Shown piece by piece: positions 34,701 through 45,746 of a DNA stretch of 64,000 bases; positions within the stretch are counted from its first letter, which is position 1; every line of letters begins with the position of its first letter. The stretch spans positions 124,001 to 188,000 of the forward strand of contig JAOALB010000018.1 of assembly GCA_025331125.1 (NCBI GenBank), written 5' to 3'. The translations under genes and the position numbers were made by a program. The notes under the pieces are model-generated. The model was not told where the DNA came from. It searched no databases and worked only from the letters and a program-made list of their open reading frames with translations. This DNA comes from Mycogone perniciosa. Its lineage: Eukaryota > Ascomycota > Sordariomycetes > Hypocreales > Hypocreaceae.

Positions 34701-35840
34701 ATGATGGAAGGGAGCCCACCCTGCTCTAGGATGATCCCACGCCATGTTCGAGGTTGCGGCCTTCCTCCCTTTCTCACTGTCTTTTGTGTTTCCCTTCTCA
34801 TCCTACGGAGTACGGAGTGCAGAAGCCTGTGTGCCTTACGAGCATGACGCTGAATCATCGTTGACAAGTCCCGGCAGAGTCCCTGCAGCCCTGATCCTGA
34901 TCCTCAGGTTTAAGATACAGGGCAGAAACGAAGAGGGGGAGGGGTGGGGTGGCCATGTTGGTTTGGAGCACTTGCATGATGCACAGCGGCTATGTAGGTC
35001 TAACACAGCCAATCATCCCGCCTGTGGTGGAGGGCCAGGGTGCACAGGGACCCTTGCTGGGCCGTTTCAAGGGCCCCAACCAGTTGTTTTCCAGCCTTCT
35101 TTGTTTCTGCCATGGTCTGTCTCTCCGTCCATCTCCTGACCAGATGATGATGACGCGGTAGGCACGAGCATCAATCTCAGGCTAATGAAATGAAAGGCTT
35201 CTCGATGGGCCAATCTCAATGGCGACTTGATGGCTGGCTGAACTATGTGAGGGGCAGTCTATGTACTCGTACGTTGGTCGTTCTATTGCAAACTGCAAGG
35301 TACGGTACATACATACATATGAGGGAGGTGGTTGGAAGGCCAGAGCTTTGTCCCAGTCGCCTCTTTTTTTGTCCGACATGGGTGTGTGCTGCTTACTAGG
35401 GCCAGCTTTCTCGGCCTCTCCACCTTGCAGCACACCGGTGCCAGTTTCGGTGGAGGTTGACGCTTTCGTTTGGTAGATCCTACATTAGTCTTCCCGTCCC
35501 TCTGGCGGCCGGATGCGAGAAGATACTTCCGTCCAATGCGCAGTAATCGGGCGGCACTACTGCTCCGTACTCCCTTACAGCGTGGCATGGACACAAAAAC
35601 AAGGCAACGCACGTACCGCACCGATGATGGAGAAGCTCTTTCGACCTTTCTATTTCGCCAGGGGTCAACAGCGCAAAAGTGCGAGCCGATGATATCTCAA
35701 CGCCCCTGCGATACGAAGTACCATGCTCGCCTTTCCCGCCTCTTCTCAATTCAATGTGCCAGAAGCCAATTGTCTCCGGAGAAGTCCGACCGCTCCGAGA
35801 ACTACGAAGTGCTACCCCATCCGAGCTGTTGCGTTGCTGC

Positions 35841-35890
35841 TACTAGTACTCCGTAAGTACTCCTACGAGTACTAGCAGAACTCCGTACTA
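35841..35890. repeat. TACTCCGTA motif cluster
   Basis: Two ACTCCGTA copies separated by TACTCCTACGAGTACTAG, all within 50 bp. Confidence 0.8.
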
Positions 35891-38800
35891 CCAACTTGTA
35901 CCATCATATCGCAACTAGAGGCTTGCCTGGGCGGCACAAGGCTGGGCTTCCCGAACACTAAACAACGCTGTCCCTTGCTCTAGCTTAATGTTTCTTCAGT
36001 TCCATTGAACGGCACAGAGTTGCATACTGCCGCTTGTCATTCTTGGGTGCTGTAACGTCAACGTTGAGGGTAGCAAGTCCTCCTCCTGTTTCATCTTCCC
36101 AGGGTCTCGAGAAAAATCACCCCATTCATGTCTGCCTGATTTTACAACCAACCTGATGATTGGGGGATCTATCCAATTCTCGTCAAAGAAGCGGCAAGGG
36201 CGACAAAAAAAATGGCCCCACCCATGCTCGGATCGGCTGGCGTGAAAAACCGCGCCCACCCTTGTGCCCTGGGTCAAGATAAAACCTCTCACCCGCAATG
36301 ACTTATTGGCCCGTGTGGACAACAGGTGGTGCGGTGGCCATGGCAGAAAACACACACAATACATCCTCTCGGTTCCTCTGTGTGAGTTTTTCCCTTCCCT
36401 CCAGGGTTTCCTACAAGGTCCCCCAGCAGGACCGCCCACGCTGGGGCCCTCCCCTCTGACCCCAATTAACCAGTCAGTCCAATGAGGGCAAACCACGTCT
36501 TCTGCCACACCACATCATCCAGATCCCGCGCCAGAACAGACCACCGTCCGCCTCTGTGGCGCTGCGCTTCCTATTCTTCCCACACCCTCACCCACACCCC
36601 CCTCCGAAACCTGCCAGCAAGCCAAGCACGTCAAGCTCCTTCACACAGAGGGGAGGCGAAAGAAACGTCGTATCAGGAAACGCCCTGTTGTTGCAGCGGT
36701 TATTGTTTCGAGCCAGCACATCCCGCAAGATGCCCAATTATAGGACCCAAGTCTGTCCAATAAACATAACGGATCGCCTCTAAGCGAAGCTGCGGAGAAG
36801 CCTTACGATATGGGGAGAGAGCGTTGGGTTTCCTCAGGGACATCCTTTCATGAACCACTTAGAGAGCACTCTTGCGACCGCCATTGTTATTACTCGTAGA
36901 TGCTCACCACCACCCCCCAGGGCCAGGAGGCCATCGCCAAGACGAACATGGGGATAAGTTTGAAAGTTTGAAAATAAGCAGCAGCAGCATGCAAGATTTA
37001 ATTTCAACGTCAAATCCTTAACGGGAAAAAAAATACGTCTGTAACCACACGGACAGAACAGGCCCATGCTTTGGCGAAGACCGAAGGGGAGAAAGGGAAA
37101 AAAAAGAGCTGTGCCTAACCAACCCTTCCCCCCGCCGGCTCGGCCCTGCATGCGTGGAAGAACGGTCCGCTCTCACATGGAAGGCCGAGATTGTTCCTTG
37201 CGGGTTTTCCCCCCGGCCTACGTAATAATAGCACTACTAACAACCACCACAGTGTGTATGTACGGTGTAGGGTTTCCTGTATAATAATAGAAAAGAAACG
37301 GTAATAATATGCCAAATATTGCTGGGATAGGCACCATGGAGCACCATCTTCTCTCTTCCTTGTCCAGTAGAATGGTGGTATCGTCTCTTCCCACGTTGAA
37401 ATGCGCAGCATTGTCCGTGCAACACTCGGGATATTAATCAAGTTATGGGGATTGTGTAACCAACACCTGTTGCTGATAGTGCATAAAGCGAGCCTTTCAG
37501 CCAACCAGACTAGCATGCCAACCCTAACCCTAGTTTGAACAGCTAGAGACATGTGCAGGCTTGGTAGGCAGACAACCACAAGACGACTCTGCAGAGTCCC
37601 GCGATCCTGGCGCCATGTTGTACTAGCTGTTGATTCGAAGGGTTTCTATCAATCCAATTAATCTATACATCCATCTAATCAAGATAGTATCCTATCAGCA
37701 AAAAAATGCACAACAAACAAGGTGGTGCCAGCCCTCCTCAGGTGTTGCTTGCGAACAAGATAGGATGAGTTAGTGTCTGGTGGAGTGGATCTCTGTTACC
37801 ACACTGTGGTAGGGTAGGCAGTGGGAGTTGCAGCAGTGCCAATTTCGTTGTGTCTTCAACGCATGCACAGCGCAATTCTCTCTCTGGAACCACGTGGACC
37901 GAGCTGTATGTACGAAGCTGCCTCATGTCGTGTCGAACGGAGCTATATCCGTGCGTTACTTGAGCCCAACATAAGCAACCAGCTCTCTTGGTCTCTTTTT
38001 TTCTCTCATACGTTTTGCTCGGTCACGGGCTTCCTCCATGTCCGATGACTGTGCTGGTTTTGGCACAGGTTAGACGGTCAGGAATACTCCGTATGTATAC
38101 ACGGACTCCATCCATGCTTTACTCCATTGGACTTGGGACATCATCTCACCTCTCCTCACCACTCCAAATTGTGGCTATGAAGTCCGGCTTTTCGTTCCCC
38201 CTCACCGCTTGTTGCGTTGCTGCATGCACATCGACAGACTAAGAGAAACCCCTCCCTTGCATACCCGAATTTTGCATGGGGGGAGGGGGGTGGCTTCTTT
38301 CTCGCATGTCTAGTCCTCAGCCATTTCTTTTTTTTTCTCCCTATGGCTTTGCCGTCTTGTCGTCTCGGCCCTCACGATGCCAACTCATCATCCTTTCTCT
38401 GTTGGGCACCAGAGAGGAGGGGTCCGCCCGGCCAAAGACGGACCGCGGGAAGATCGCAGAAGTTCTTCCTATCCTTGTGGTAACTGGGCCATTTTGACCG
38501 TTAGCAGCAGTAAATACCTAATACTGGTTCCATCAGAGTCCCTCACTCGGTGTGACAGTCACGCGTGCCCGCAATGTATGAGTATTCGTACATCAAGACG
38601 CACGGGGTTAGAGGAAGAAAAGGACAAGGGAAAACGTGAGAGTCGCGCCCGTCGTATGACCAGGGCCACCCTTCCCCCCGGCCGACGCCGCTGATTCTCC
38701 CTACAGCATGATCATCATCGCATAAAAAGAGAGATGAGCAAATGGAGTTCTGCCGATAGGAGCACTGTTGGCCAGGGCGGACTAGGAGTGTTTGCCAGAA

Positions 38801-40071
38801 AGCTTGTGAGCGTCATGATGGTTGCTGGCCGGATTCATATGAAGATCTGGTGAAACTTGCTCGTCTCACGTAGCTACAACGTATTATCCAATGTGTGTGC
38901 TACATTAGCCCTCCCGCCCAGCAGCAACATCGTCGTCAAAGAAGTGGTAACTAGGCGCCCCTCGTTTGGTGGCGCCGTTAACGTGCCGTGTCGATGTGCA
39001 TGTACGTGTGGATGTACATACATGTGCATGGAGGCTCCTCCATTGTTCATATACAGAGGGATCAGGTACTCCGTACGCATGCCAGATATGCAGGATGAGA
39101 TTAGTGGTAGCAGCGGCCCGTTTTCAATCCGTTTCTCACCACGTGAAGCTCGCCAACCTTGGAATGCTTCAACCACCAACCAACAACTTGTGCCTTTATT
39201 AACCGAGCGCATCGTGGAGAGGATTAATGTCCCGAGAGCAGGAGGAATTTGACATTCGTATTACTATTCTGTGCTCTGTAAGCCATGACAGATCACCCGC
39301 CGCTTTGTTCTCGGCCAAGCACTTGGCTGGGTTTTGGCGGAATGTTGGTTGTATCTCAAATGTGGAGACGTAATGATCTGCAACGAAGCGGCCCGTCAAC
39401 CCCGTTAAAGACGGCCGTGATCTTGATCATACTGTCTGGGATCGTGAGTCTTGGTGGTAATAATAGTAGCAGTAAGTTAGATGCGGCGCACAGCAGCAGC
39501 AGCAGCAGCAGCAAGAGGCAAAACTGCAAGCACGTATGATGCGCATATGTACTCCGTTGAGACCATGCGGTGGTGTGTCCACGACCTGGAACTCTGGGGC
39601 GTGTGTACGGAGTAGGGGAGCCCTGTAAGACAGCACCTGTCAAGATCCGAGACGGCGTCGTTGAGAGCGGAATGGCTGGCTCCATCACCAACCAATGCTA
39701 GTAATATTGATATTTTCTGTTACTCGTATACGTGCGGAGAAAGGCATAGTTGGACCATCTGGAAAAGGTTCCTCAATTGCTGGGCTAGAAAGAGGTGCAG
39801 GGATCGCATTCAGTTGTCGAGAAACAAAAGTGCCCATGACTGCGGGGGACTGACATCGGGGAGAAAGTAAAGTAGCTAATCCTCCGTATTGGGGGTGGTT
39901 GTTGGAGACGGCGTACTCCCAGGTAAGCCAACTTTGACGCTTTGATGGGTCTGGACCATGCAATTGCGTGCTCGGTTGCAACAAGAAGGCCGACGGAAGA
40001 GTGTTGGACAGTTGAACGAGGCGAGAGACCAGGGTTCGGTCGGCCTCGCCGACCAGGTCGGAAGTAATAGT

Positions 40072-40099
40072 AATACGGAGTACGGAGTACTCGTACTCA
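40072..40099. repeat. Overlapping TACGGAGTACGGAGTA
   Basis: Two overlapping TACGGAGTA copies joined to ACTCGTACTC, an inverted partner of the same core. Confidence 0.8.
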
Positions 40100-40530
40100 G
40101 TGGTTCACTCCATAGGGCGCAATTATAGTGAGTGAATTGTTGCCGCGGGATTGAGAACTTCCGAGCTGTACGTTGGCGATGTGCCCCTCCAATAGACATG
40201 CGTTCGTTTGGTTCAATTGCGCTATTGAATGGTTATACGGAGTATATAAACGCTGGTTGTTATAGGCGAGGTTTTGAATGCAGACTGATAAGCAGCCTGT
40301 CGGGAGGGCTGCTGCAATGGTGCCTGCGCATCATCCTTCTGCGCATCACGGCTGCAGAGTGCATTGCATTCAAACGAAACGGAGGCTGCTGGTTGCTGCT
40401 GATAGACAGATGGCGGGCTGGGGTGCATCTTCTGTGTGTGTGGGGGGGACTTTAGCGATGGTGGTGGTCTGTTCTCGAAGAGTCACTGAAGCACACAACC
40501 TGGTGATAGTAGCGGGTTATCGTAAGTGTG

Positions 40531-40595
40531 TGTACGGAGTACTTCGTACAACTCCGTAATCGTAGCATCGGACTTCGTACTTCGTATATTGTACG
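40531..40595. repeat. TACGGAGTA/TACTTCGTA motif cluster
   Basis: GTACGGAGTACTTCGTAC, then ACTCCGTAAT and CTTCGTACTTCGTATA, in 65 bp, about 490 bp upstream of the BRCT gene. Confidence 0.8.
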
Positions 40596-41080
40596 ATTGA
40601 TCGTCGTGATGATGTTCGAGATTCGTGGTGGCGATGAGGAAACTCACTTGTATGTTGAAGGAGGAAGAAGAGATATTTGTTTTGCTGAGGAACGGGAAAC
40701 AAAAAGGTGGCTGCCGTTGCTGGCATGAGGAGTGATGAGTTCCTACATACCTTGTCTCCATTCCAATGCCCTCAAGGCCATGATCATGTGACTTGGCGTC
40801 AAACAGGCGTTGGTCCGATGACAGTCCCAACACGCGCTTTGATACGGGTCGCTGCGATGCTGGGCAACCGCTTTGCCCTTCAGGACTGATTTCGCCCTTC
40901 AAAACATGAAATCCACAGAACCAACAACTATCTTCAACCCCCTACGCTGCCTGGAAGTGTACTGAGGGTGTCTGCTTTGACCTCGACGGGATTAGATTAG
41001 CTTGACTGATCATGACTTCACTCAATACGGAATACATCTACTCATAACGGTCATCAAAAGAAAAAAAAACATAAGCCAAT

Positions 41081-41994
41081 ATGCCGCAGCCACCCAAACA
41101 ACCCCTCCCCAAAATTGCCACCCCCTGCCATGCTGCCGCCTGGGATCCATGGAACTCATCCTCGACGGGCCATCAGCGACCGGAAAACAACCCGGGCACG
41201 GGATGGCGAGAGTCTCGCAGCAAGAAGCTCAGCAGCCAGTTCCGGGCTGGCGACGGCTCAGGCGGTGAGCGCCTCAGTGACACTTGGGGGGCCGGCTCAG
41301 AGGATTACGATGAGAAGAAAAGGACCTTGATCCCTCGCAGTGTGAAAGAGCGCAAGGGGCGAAGCGTCATGGATATGTTGACTCGCCCAGGTCTTATGCG
41401 TCAGAGTTTGGTTCGAGAATCAGAGTCCAAGAAGCCTGTGGGAGAAGATGAACCGATGGTCAAGGGATTAGCTGGAGAAGAGGCTCTTATGGAAAAAAGA
41501 CGGAGAGAGGACGAAGAGAAAGCAGCTCAAACCGCATCCAAGGGCGTATTCGACGGGGTTGTTGCTTATGTGAATGGGAGCACCTTCCCATTGGTATCTG
41601 ACCACAAGCTGAAGCAGCTCCTCAGCGAGAACGGCGGCCAGATGTCCCTACACCTTGGACGTCGAAGGGTCACACATGTTATTCTTGGACGGCCGACTGG
41701 ATCGGGGCATGGTGCTGGCGGTGGGCTGGCTTCCGGGAAACTGGAGAAGGAGATCAAGAAGACTGGCGGCTGTGGCGTCAAGTTCGTCGGCGTTGAATGG
41801 TACGTCTTCTATATTACTTCCCCTTCTCTTATTCCCTTATCGGAATAAGTCTTTTGTGTCTGTTCTACGGCTAACTCTACACAAGGGTTCTAGAGAGTCT
41901 CAAGGTGGGCAAGAGGTTGCCCGAGGCACGGTTCTCAAACCTCAAGACTGCCGCAAAGGGCCAGAACAGCGTTTATGGCCTCTACGTCAAGTAG
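41081..41994 (+). CDS. Single-BRCT-domain protein
   Basis: Two exons, 41081-41799 and 41886-41994, encode 275 residues. The 86-bp intron (GTACGT, branch GGCTAAC, AAG) splits the key Trp codon of the BRCT fold. Residues ~1-150 are charged and unstructured (PRSVKERKGRSVMDMLTRPG is the most structured-looking part). One BRCT domain fills ~155-255: KGVFDGVVAYVNGSTFPLVS, LLSENGGQMSLHLGRRRVTH, VILGRPT, and VKFVGVEWVLESLKVGKRLP carrying the conserved Trp. The BRCT is closest in style to the REV1 type, but there is no polymerase. Stand-alone BRCT proteins usually bind DNA-damage or replication partners. It is an orphan family member without an assigned role. It lies at the edge of the large gene-poor region. 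Confidence 0.88.
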
Positions 41995-43457
41995 GGAGTT
42001 GCTGACGCTACGGCGCCCAAATCAACATTCCAGACTTAACCAAACGCCGGGTTAGGACGACGAACCAATAACTACACAGAGGCAATGGAGACGTCACTCA
42101 GACACACTATACGAATGCTAGACGGTACCGTTTGGACGACGGGTGATTCCTTTCACACACTATCTCATGGTTTACCACCCCTCGTAGGTGCCAAGTTCAT
42201 ACAGCGCGACGCATAGACAATACTCCGGCTTGCTCACACTCTCACGATGTGGCACTGGACACATACCCGCAAGACTGAACCGTAGGGCATTTGCTTGAGA
42301 AGGAAGTTTAGACTTGGAAGCATCGATCTAACCAACTTGAGAGCATGTTGCGGGCTCATGAGCATTTTGCTTGTACAGGCTATATTATCCGGCCTGTAAC
42401 CATTTGTGCGAGCATAACACCAATCATATCCGTTTCCACGATGGAGGCCACCATCACGGTTCAAGATTCGCCATCCAGAACCCACTATATACATCACCGT
42501 TTACCGCTCGCTGTCTGTATGGCATATCCGTTCCTAGATTGTCGCGCGTTGTTACATCCTTGAACAAGCCCCACGGGTCGTTCAAAACGATATATGATAA
42601 CGAGCTGCGTGCAACACCACCCTCGGACCGGAAGGGGAATCATTCTCGCCTCATTCGAATCCCCGAACATGCCGTCCATACGCATTCCCCCTCCTCCTCT
42701 TGTCTTAAGCGCAGGCTAGTCTATCCTACCCATCTGGTGCCGCCTCTGTCCCACGTCCGCCGTGCAACCTCTCGAGAATTCCCGCAAAGCCGCCCCAATC
42801 CACAGCTCCCAGGACACCGACTTATTTGAACAATGTGACAGGCTCCAAGTTACACACCTCCCGAGACTGGAATGCACACGCTGGAAGCAGATACGTCATC
42901 CCCCTCATCTGTGTGACGAGACAGAAGAAGAGGTGAGTGTGGTACGGAGGTGGATATAGATTAAAACTGCCTGGGTTGGTGGTGTTTGGTAGGACAAGGG
43001 CGACGTTGCAAGTGTGTTTCGAGTTTCGAAATACGAGGGAGGGGTTTGTCCAGGTGTTAGGGGGGTGATTATCGGTCTGAAGATGTTGGTTGGCGAATAG
43101 AGACAGATTATATTGCGTCTTGGCCAGGTAAGAAGAGGCCAGGGTTATACTCTCTAGCATGAATAAACGAATCAACGAGCCGAGTTGCTCATTATGTCCA
43201 TGACGGGTTGTGAATCCCCGAGGTTACTGTTTCAGTTGATGTGAACGGCCCCAAGGAGAATCAAGATGAAGGAATATATCTAACATGGTCCAGTATTGAT
43301 GACTATATCGTCAACTTACGAGTAACTGCGATGGATTCCTAACCCTTCCAATACTACCCAAAATACAAAACCGTTTTTGACCATAAACATTTCCAAAACC
43401 CTGCCATTGGCATGAAAAAAAACAGGCTTGTTATCACTGAATCACACACAGGCTCCC
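41995..43457. other. Intergenic, 1.46 kb
   Basis: Convergent gap between the BRCT gene and the acyl-CoA synthetase. Long open frames here start without ATG and show no domain. I see no gene or repeat. Confidence 0.55.
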
Positions 43458-45746
43458 TCACAACTTCGCCTTAACCACACCATGATCCTCAACCGCCATA
43501 TGTTTCCCCCCATTCTCCTCAAAATACTCTTTCACCTTCTCCCTCGCCACCTCCACCACCGTCGCATCCTCCACCGTACTCGGCACTGCAACTTCCTTCT
43601 CAAACTCTCCCCTCGTCGCATTCTCCACCAACTCACGTAACACTCGCCGCAGCGTCTTTCCCGATCGCGTCTTGGGAATCATTCCCTTGCCCTGGACGAT
43701 GCCGCCCAGTGTGGCAATGGGGCCAACTTGCTTGCGCACAAGGGCTTGGATCTCAGAGGTGAGTTCCGGGTCGGGGATGGCGGAGGAGGGATGCTTGGTT
43801 GTGGAGAGGGTGATGAATGCAAGGGGGAGCTGGCCTTTGAGGGAGTCGGGGATGCCGACAACGCAGGCTTCTGCGATGAGGGGGTGGGAGGTGATGGCCT
43901 GTTCGATGCCGCCTGCGAACTTGTTAGTAGATAGATTCAGGAGAGGATTCGGGGGAGGTATCATGATCGGTGCGTAGACGCTGGTTTGTAAAAGATGAGC
44001 GTGATGAAAGGTAAACGAGAGACTCACCACTTGATAACCGATGTGCGCTCACATTGAGCACATCATCATTCCGACTCATAACATGCACGTATCCCTCCCC
44101 GTCAATCCAGCCCGAATCTCCCATATCCAACCACTTGCCCGCAAACCTCTTCAGATACCCTTTGTAAAACCTCTCCTCATCCTCCCACAGCGTCCGGAAT
44201 CCTGTTGGCGCGAGGGGCATCCCCAGCACGATGTTACCCATGGTGCCCCTTTTCACTTCAAGTCCATCATCATCTACCACCCGCACGTCGAACCCGGGCA
44301 TAGCCTTGCCCGCACTTCCTGGCTTGAGCCGTGGAGGGTCGTGATCCCGCATGGTCGTCTGCCGGTCCTGCGCCGCATGCGGGACGAGAGCTCTTCCTGT
44401 GATGGGTGAGCCAGCCTCGGTAGACCACCAGTTATCAATAACGTGCGCGGAGGGTGCGCCGTACTTGTCCAGGAGGCTCTGGTACATGGATATAATCGTA
44501 GGTTCGGAGCGCTCGCCCGCGAGGAAGAGTGCCTTGAGGGACCGTAGGCCACCACGGTTGCCGATCTGAGCAATAAGCTTGTTATGAGGATCGTCGCGCT
44601 TGATAGCGCGCAAGGCAGTCGGGGCTGTGAACATGGTGTTGACCTTGTACTCTTCAACGACGCGCCAGAAAGCCGATGCATCAGGCGTGCCAACGGGCTT
44701 TCCCTCGTACAGGACCGTCGCAGCACCAGCAAGCAGAGGAGCATACACGATGTATGAATGCCCTACCACCCACCCAATGTCTGACGCCGTAAAGACAACG
44801 TCTCCCGGGCCGTGGATATTGAAGAGGTAGCTGATAGACAGGTGCAGGCCCACGGCATGACCACCAGCGTCTCGCAACACGCCTTTCGGTGTGCCCGTAG
44901 TGCCGGACGTGTGAATGATATACACGGGATCAGTGCTCATAACAGGCACACAGTCAGCTTTGATGCCCCTCGTTCGCGCGCTGCTCACGACGCTCTGCCA
45001 TGAAGCTTGTCCGGCACTGTGGTCTGTGGGTGCCCACTGAATTTGGTCGCGCTCCCAGATGAGCGTCCGCCGAGGCTTGTGGGAAGCGAGCTGGAAAGCT
45101 TCCTCGACTAGAGGGCGGTACGCGATGGGAGGCTTATTCCCATCGATACCACATGATGCTGTGAGGAGAGCGACGGGTTTGCAAGCGTCGATGCGCTGAG
45201 CCAAGGCATTGGGAGCAAACCCGCCAAAGACGATGGAGTGGATGGCACCAAGACGGTTTATTGCTAGTATACCAATGAGAGCCGCTGGGATCATGGGCAC
45301 TGGAAGCCGGTCAATGATGGGGGTTTCTTCAAGCGCGTGTTGGTGGTGAGAGACGTACTGTAGAGCATGACGACATCTCCTTTGCGAACGCCTTCCTCCC
45401 TCAAAGCCCCGGCGAGAACTTCAACCTCATCGAGCAATTGGCTGTACGTATACCTCTCCTTCGTCTGAGATACTGGGCTGTCAAAGTAAACAGCCACCTC
45501 CTCGCCGTGACCAGCCTCAACATGTCTATCGACACAATTGTAGCAGGTTGATATTTCACCGTCCGGAAACCACGTCCAACTGTCATGCGTGATGCCGCTC
45601 TTCAGCATCTTCTGTGTGACCTGCAGCGTCGTTCTAGGCTTCCTGTGCCATGTCAAATGCTCAGCCTGTTCCGCCCAGAACGCCTCGGGGTCTTCCAAGC
45701 TGTACTGCAAGACATCATCTTGGATATGCGGATCTCTTCTAGACAT
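43458..45746 (-). CDS. Short-chain acyl-CoA synthetase (ACSS3/propionyl-CoA synthetase type)
   Basis: Three exons, 45746-45359, 45299-44028 and 43912-43458, encode 704 residues. Introns are 59 bp and 115 bp; the second has the branch CTACTAAC. Each junction restores family sequence (VVMLY-MPMIPAALIG and HRLSSG-GIEQAI). ANL-superfamily motifs are complete: HTSGTTGTPKG at about 260 (phosphate-binding loop), DNWWSTEAGSPI (acetyl/propionyl-specific DNWWQTE-like motif), GDSGWIDGEGY and the C-terminal catalytic lysine in PKTRSGKTLRR (Lys639). The N-terminal FWAEQAEHLTWH and the ATA-type active site place it with acetyl-CoA synthetases, and the sequence is closest to the ACSS3 group, which prefers propionate. 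No clear peroxisomal or mitochondrial signal is seen; the C-terminus AKL resembles a PTS1 tripeptide (SKL-like). That suggests peroxisomal import. Confidence 0.92.

Larger units (their letters stand above)
26388..41080. other. Gene-poor 14.7-kb region upstream of stuA
   Basis: I find no gene I can support on either strand. Open frames here are short, mostly lack an ATG, and show no domains. The first ~1 kb is likely stuA leader or promoter. The region holds the densest run of TACGGAGTA/TACGAAGTA/TACGAGTA motifs (27501, 29161, 29582, 29770, 31573, 31738, 33880, 34396, 34803, 35841, 39066, 39605, 40072, 40531), a GC-rich block at 27540-28300, AT-rich patches, and a short CAG run at 39491-39512. 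It may carry long-range stuA regulation or non-coding transcripts. Confidence 0.55.

Noticed and set aside
37515..37535. Two CCCTAA units, as if an interstitial telomere repeat
   Set aside because: Only two units are present. This is expected by chance in 64 kb.
42371..42829. A 152-codon forward frame downstream of the BRCT gene
   Set aside because: It starts with TTG and has no recognisable domain or splice partner.
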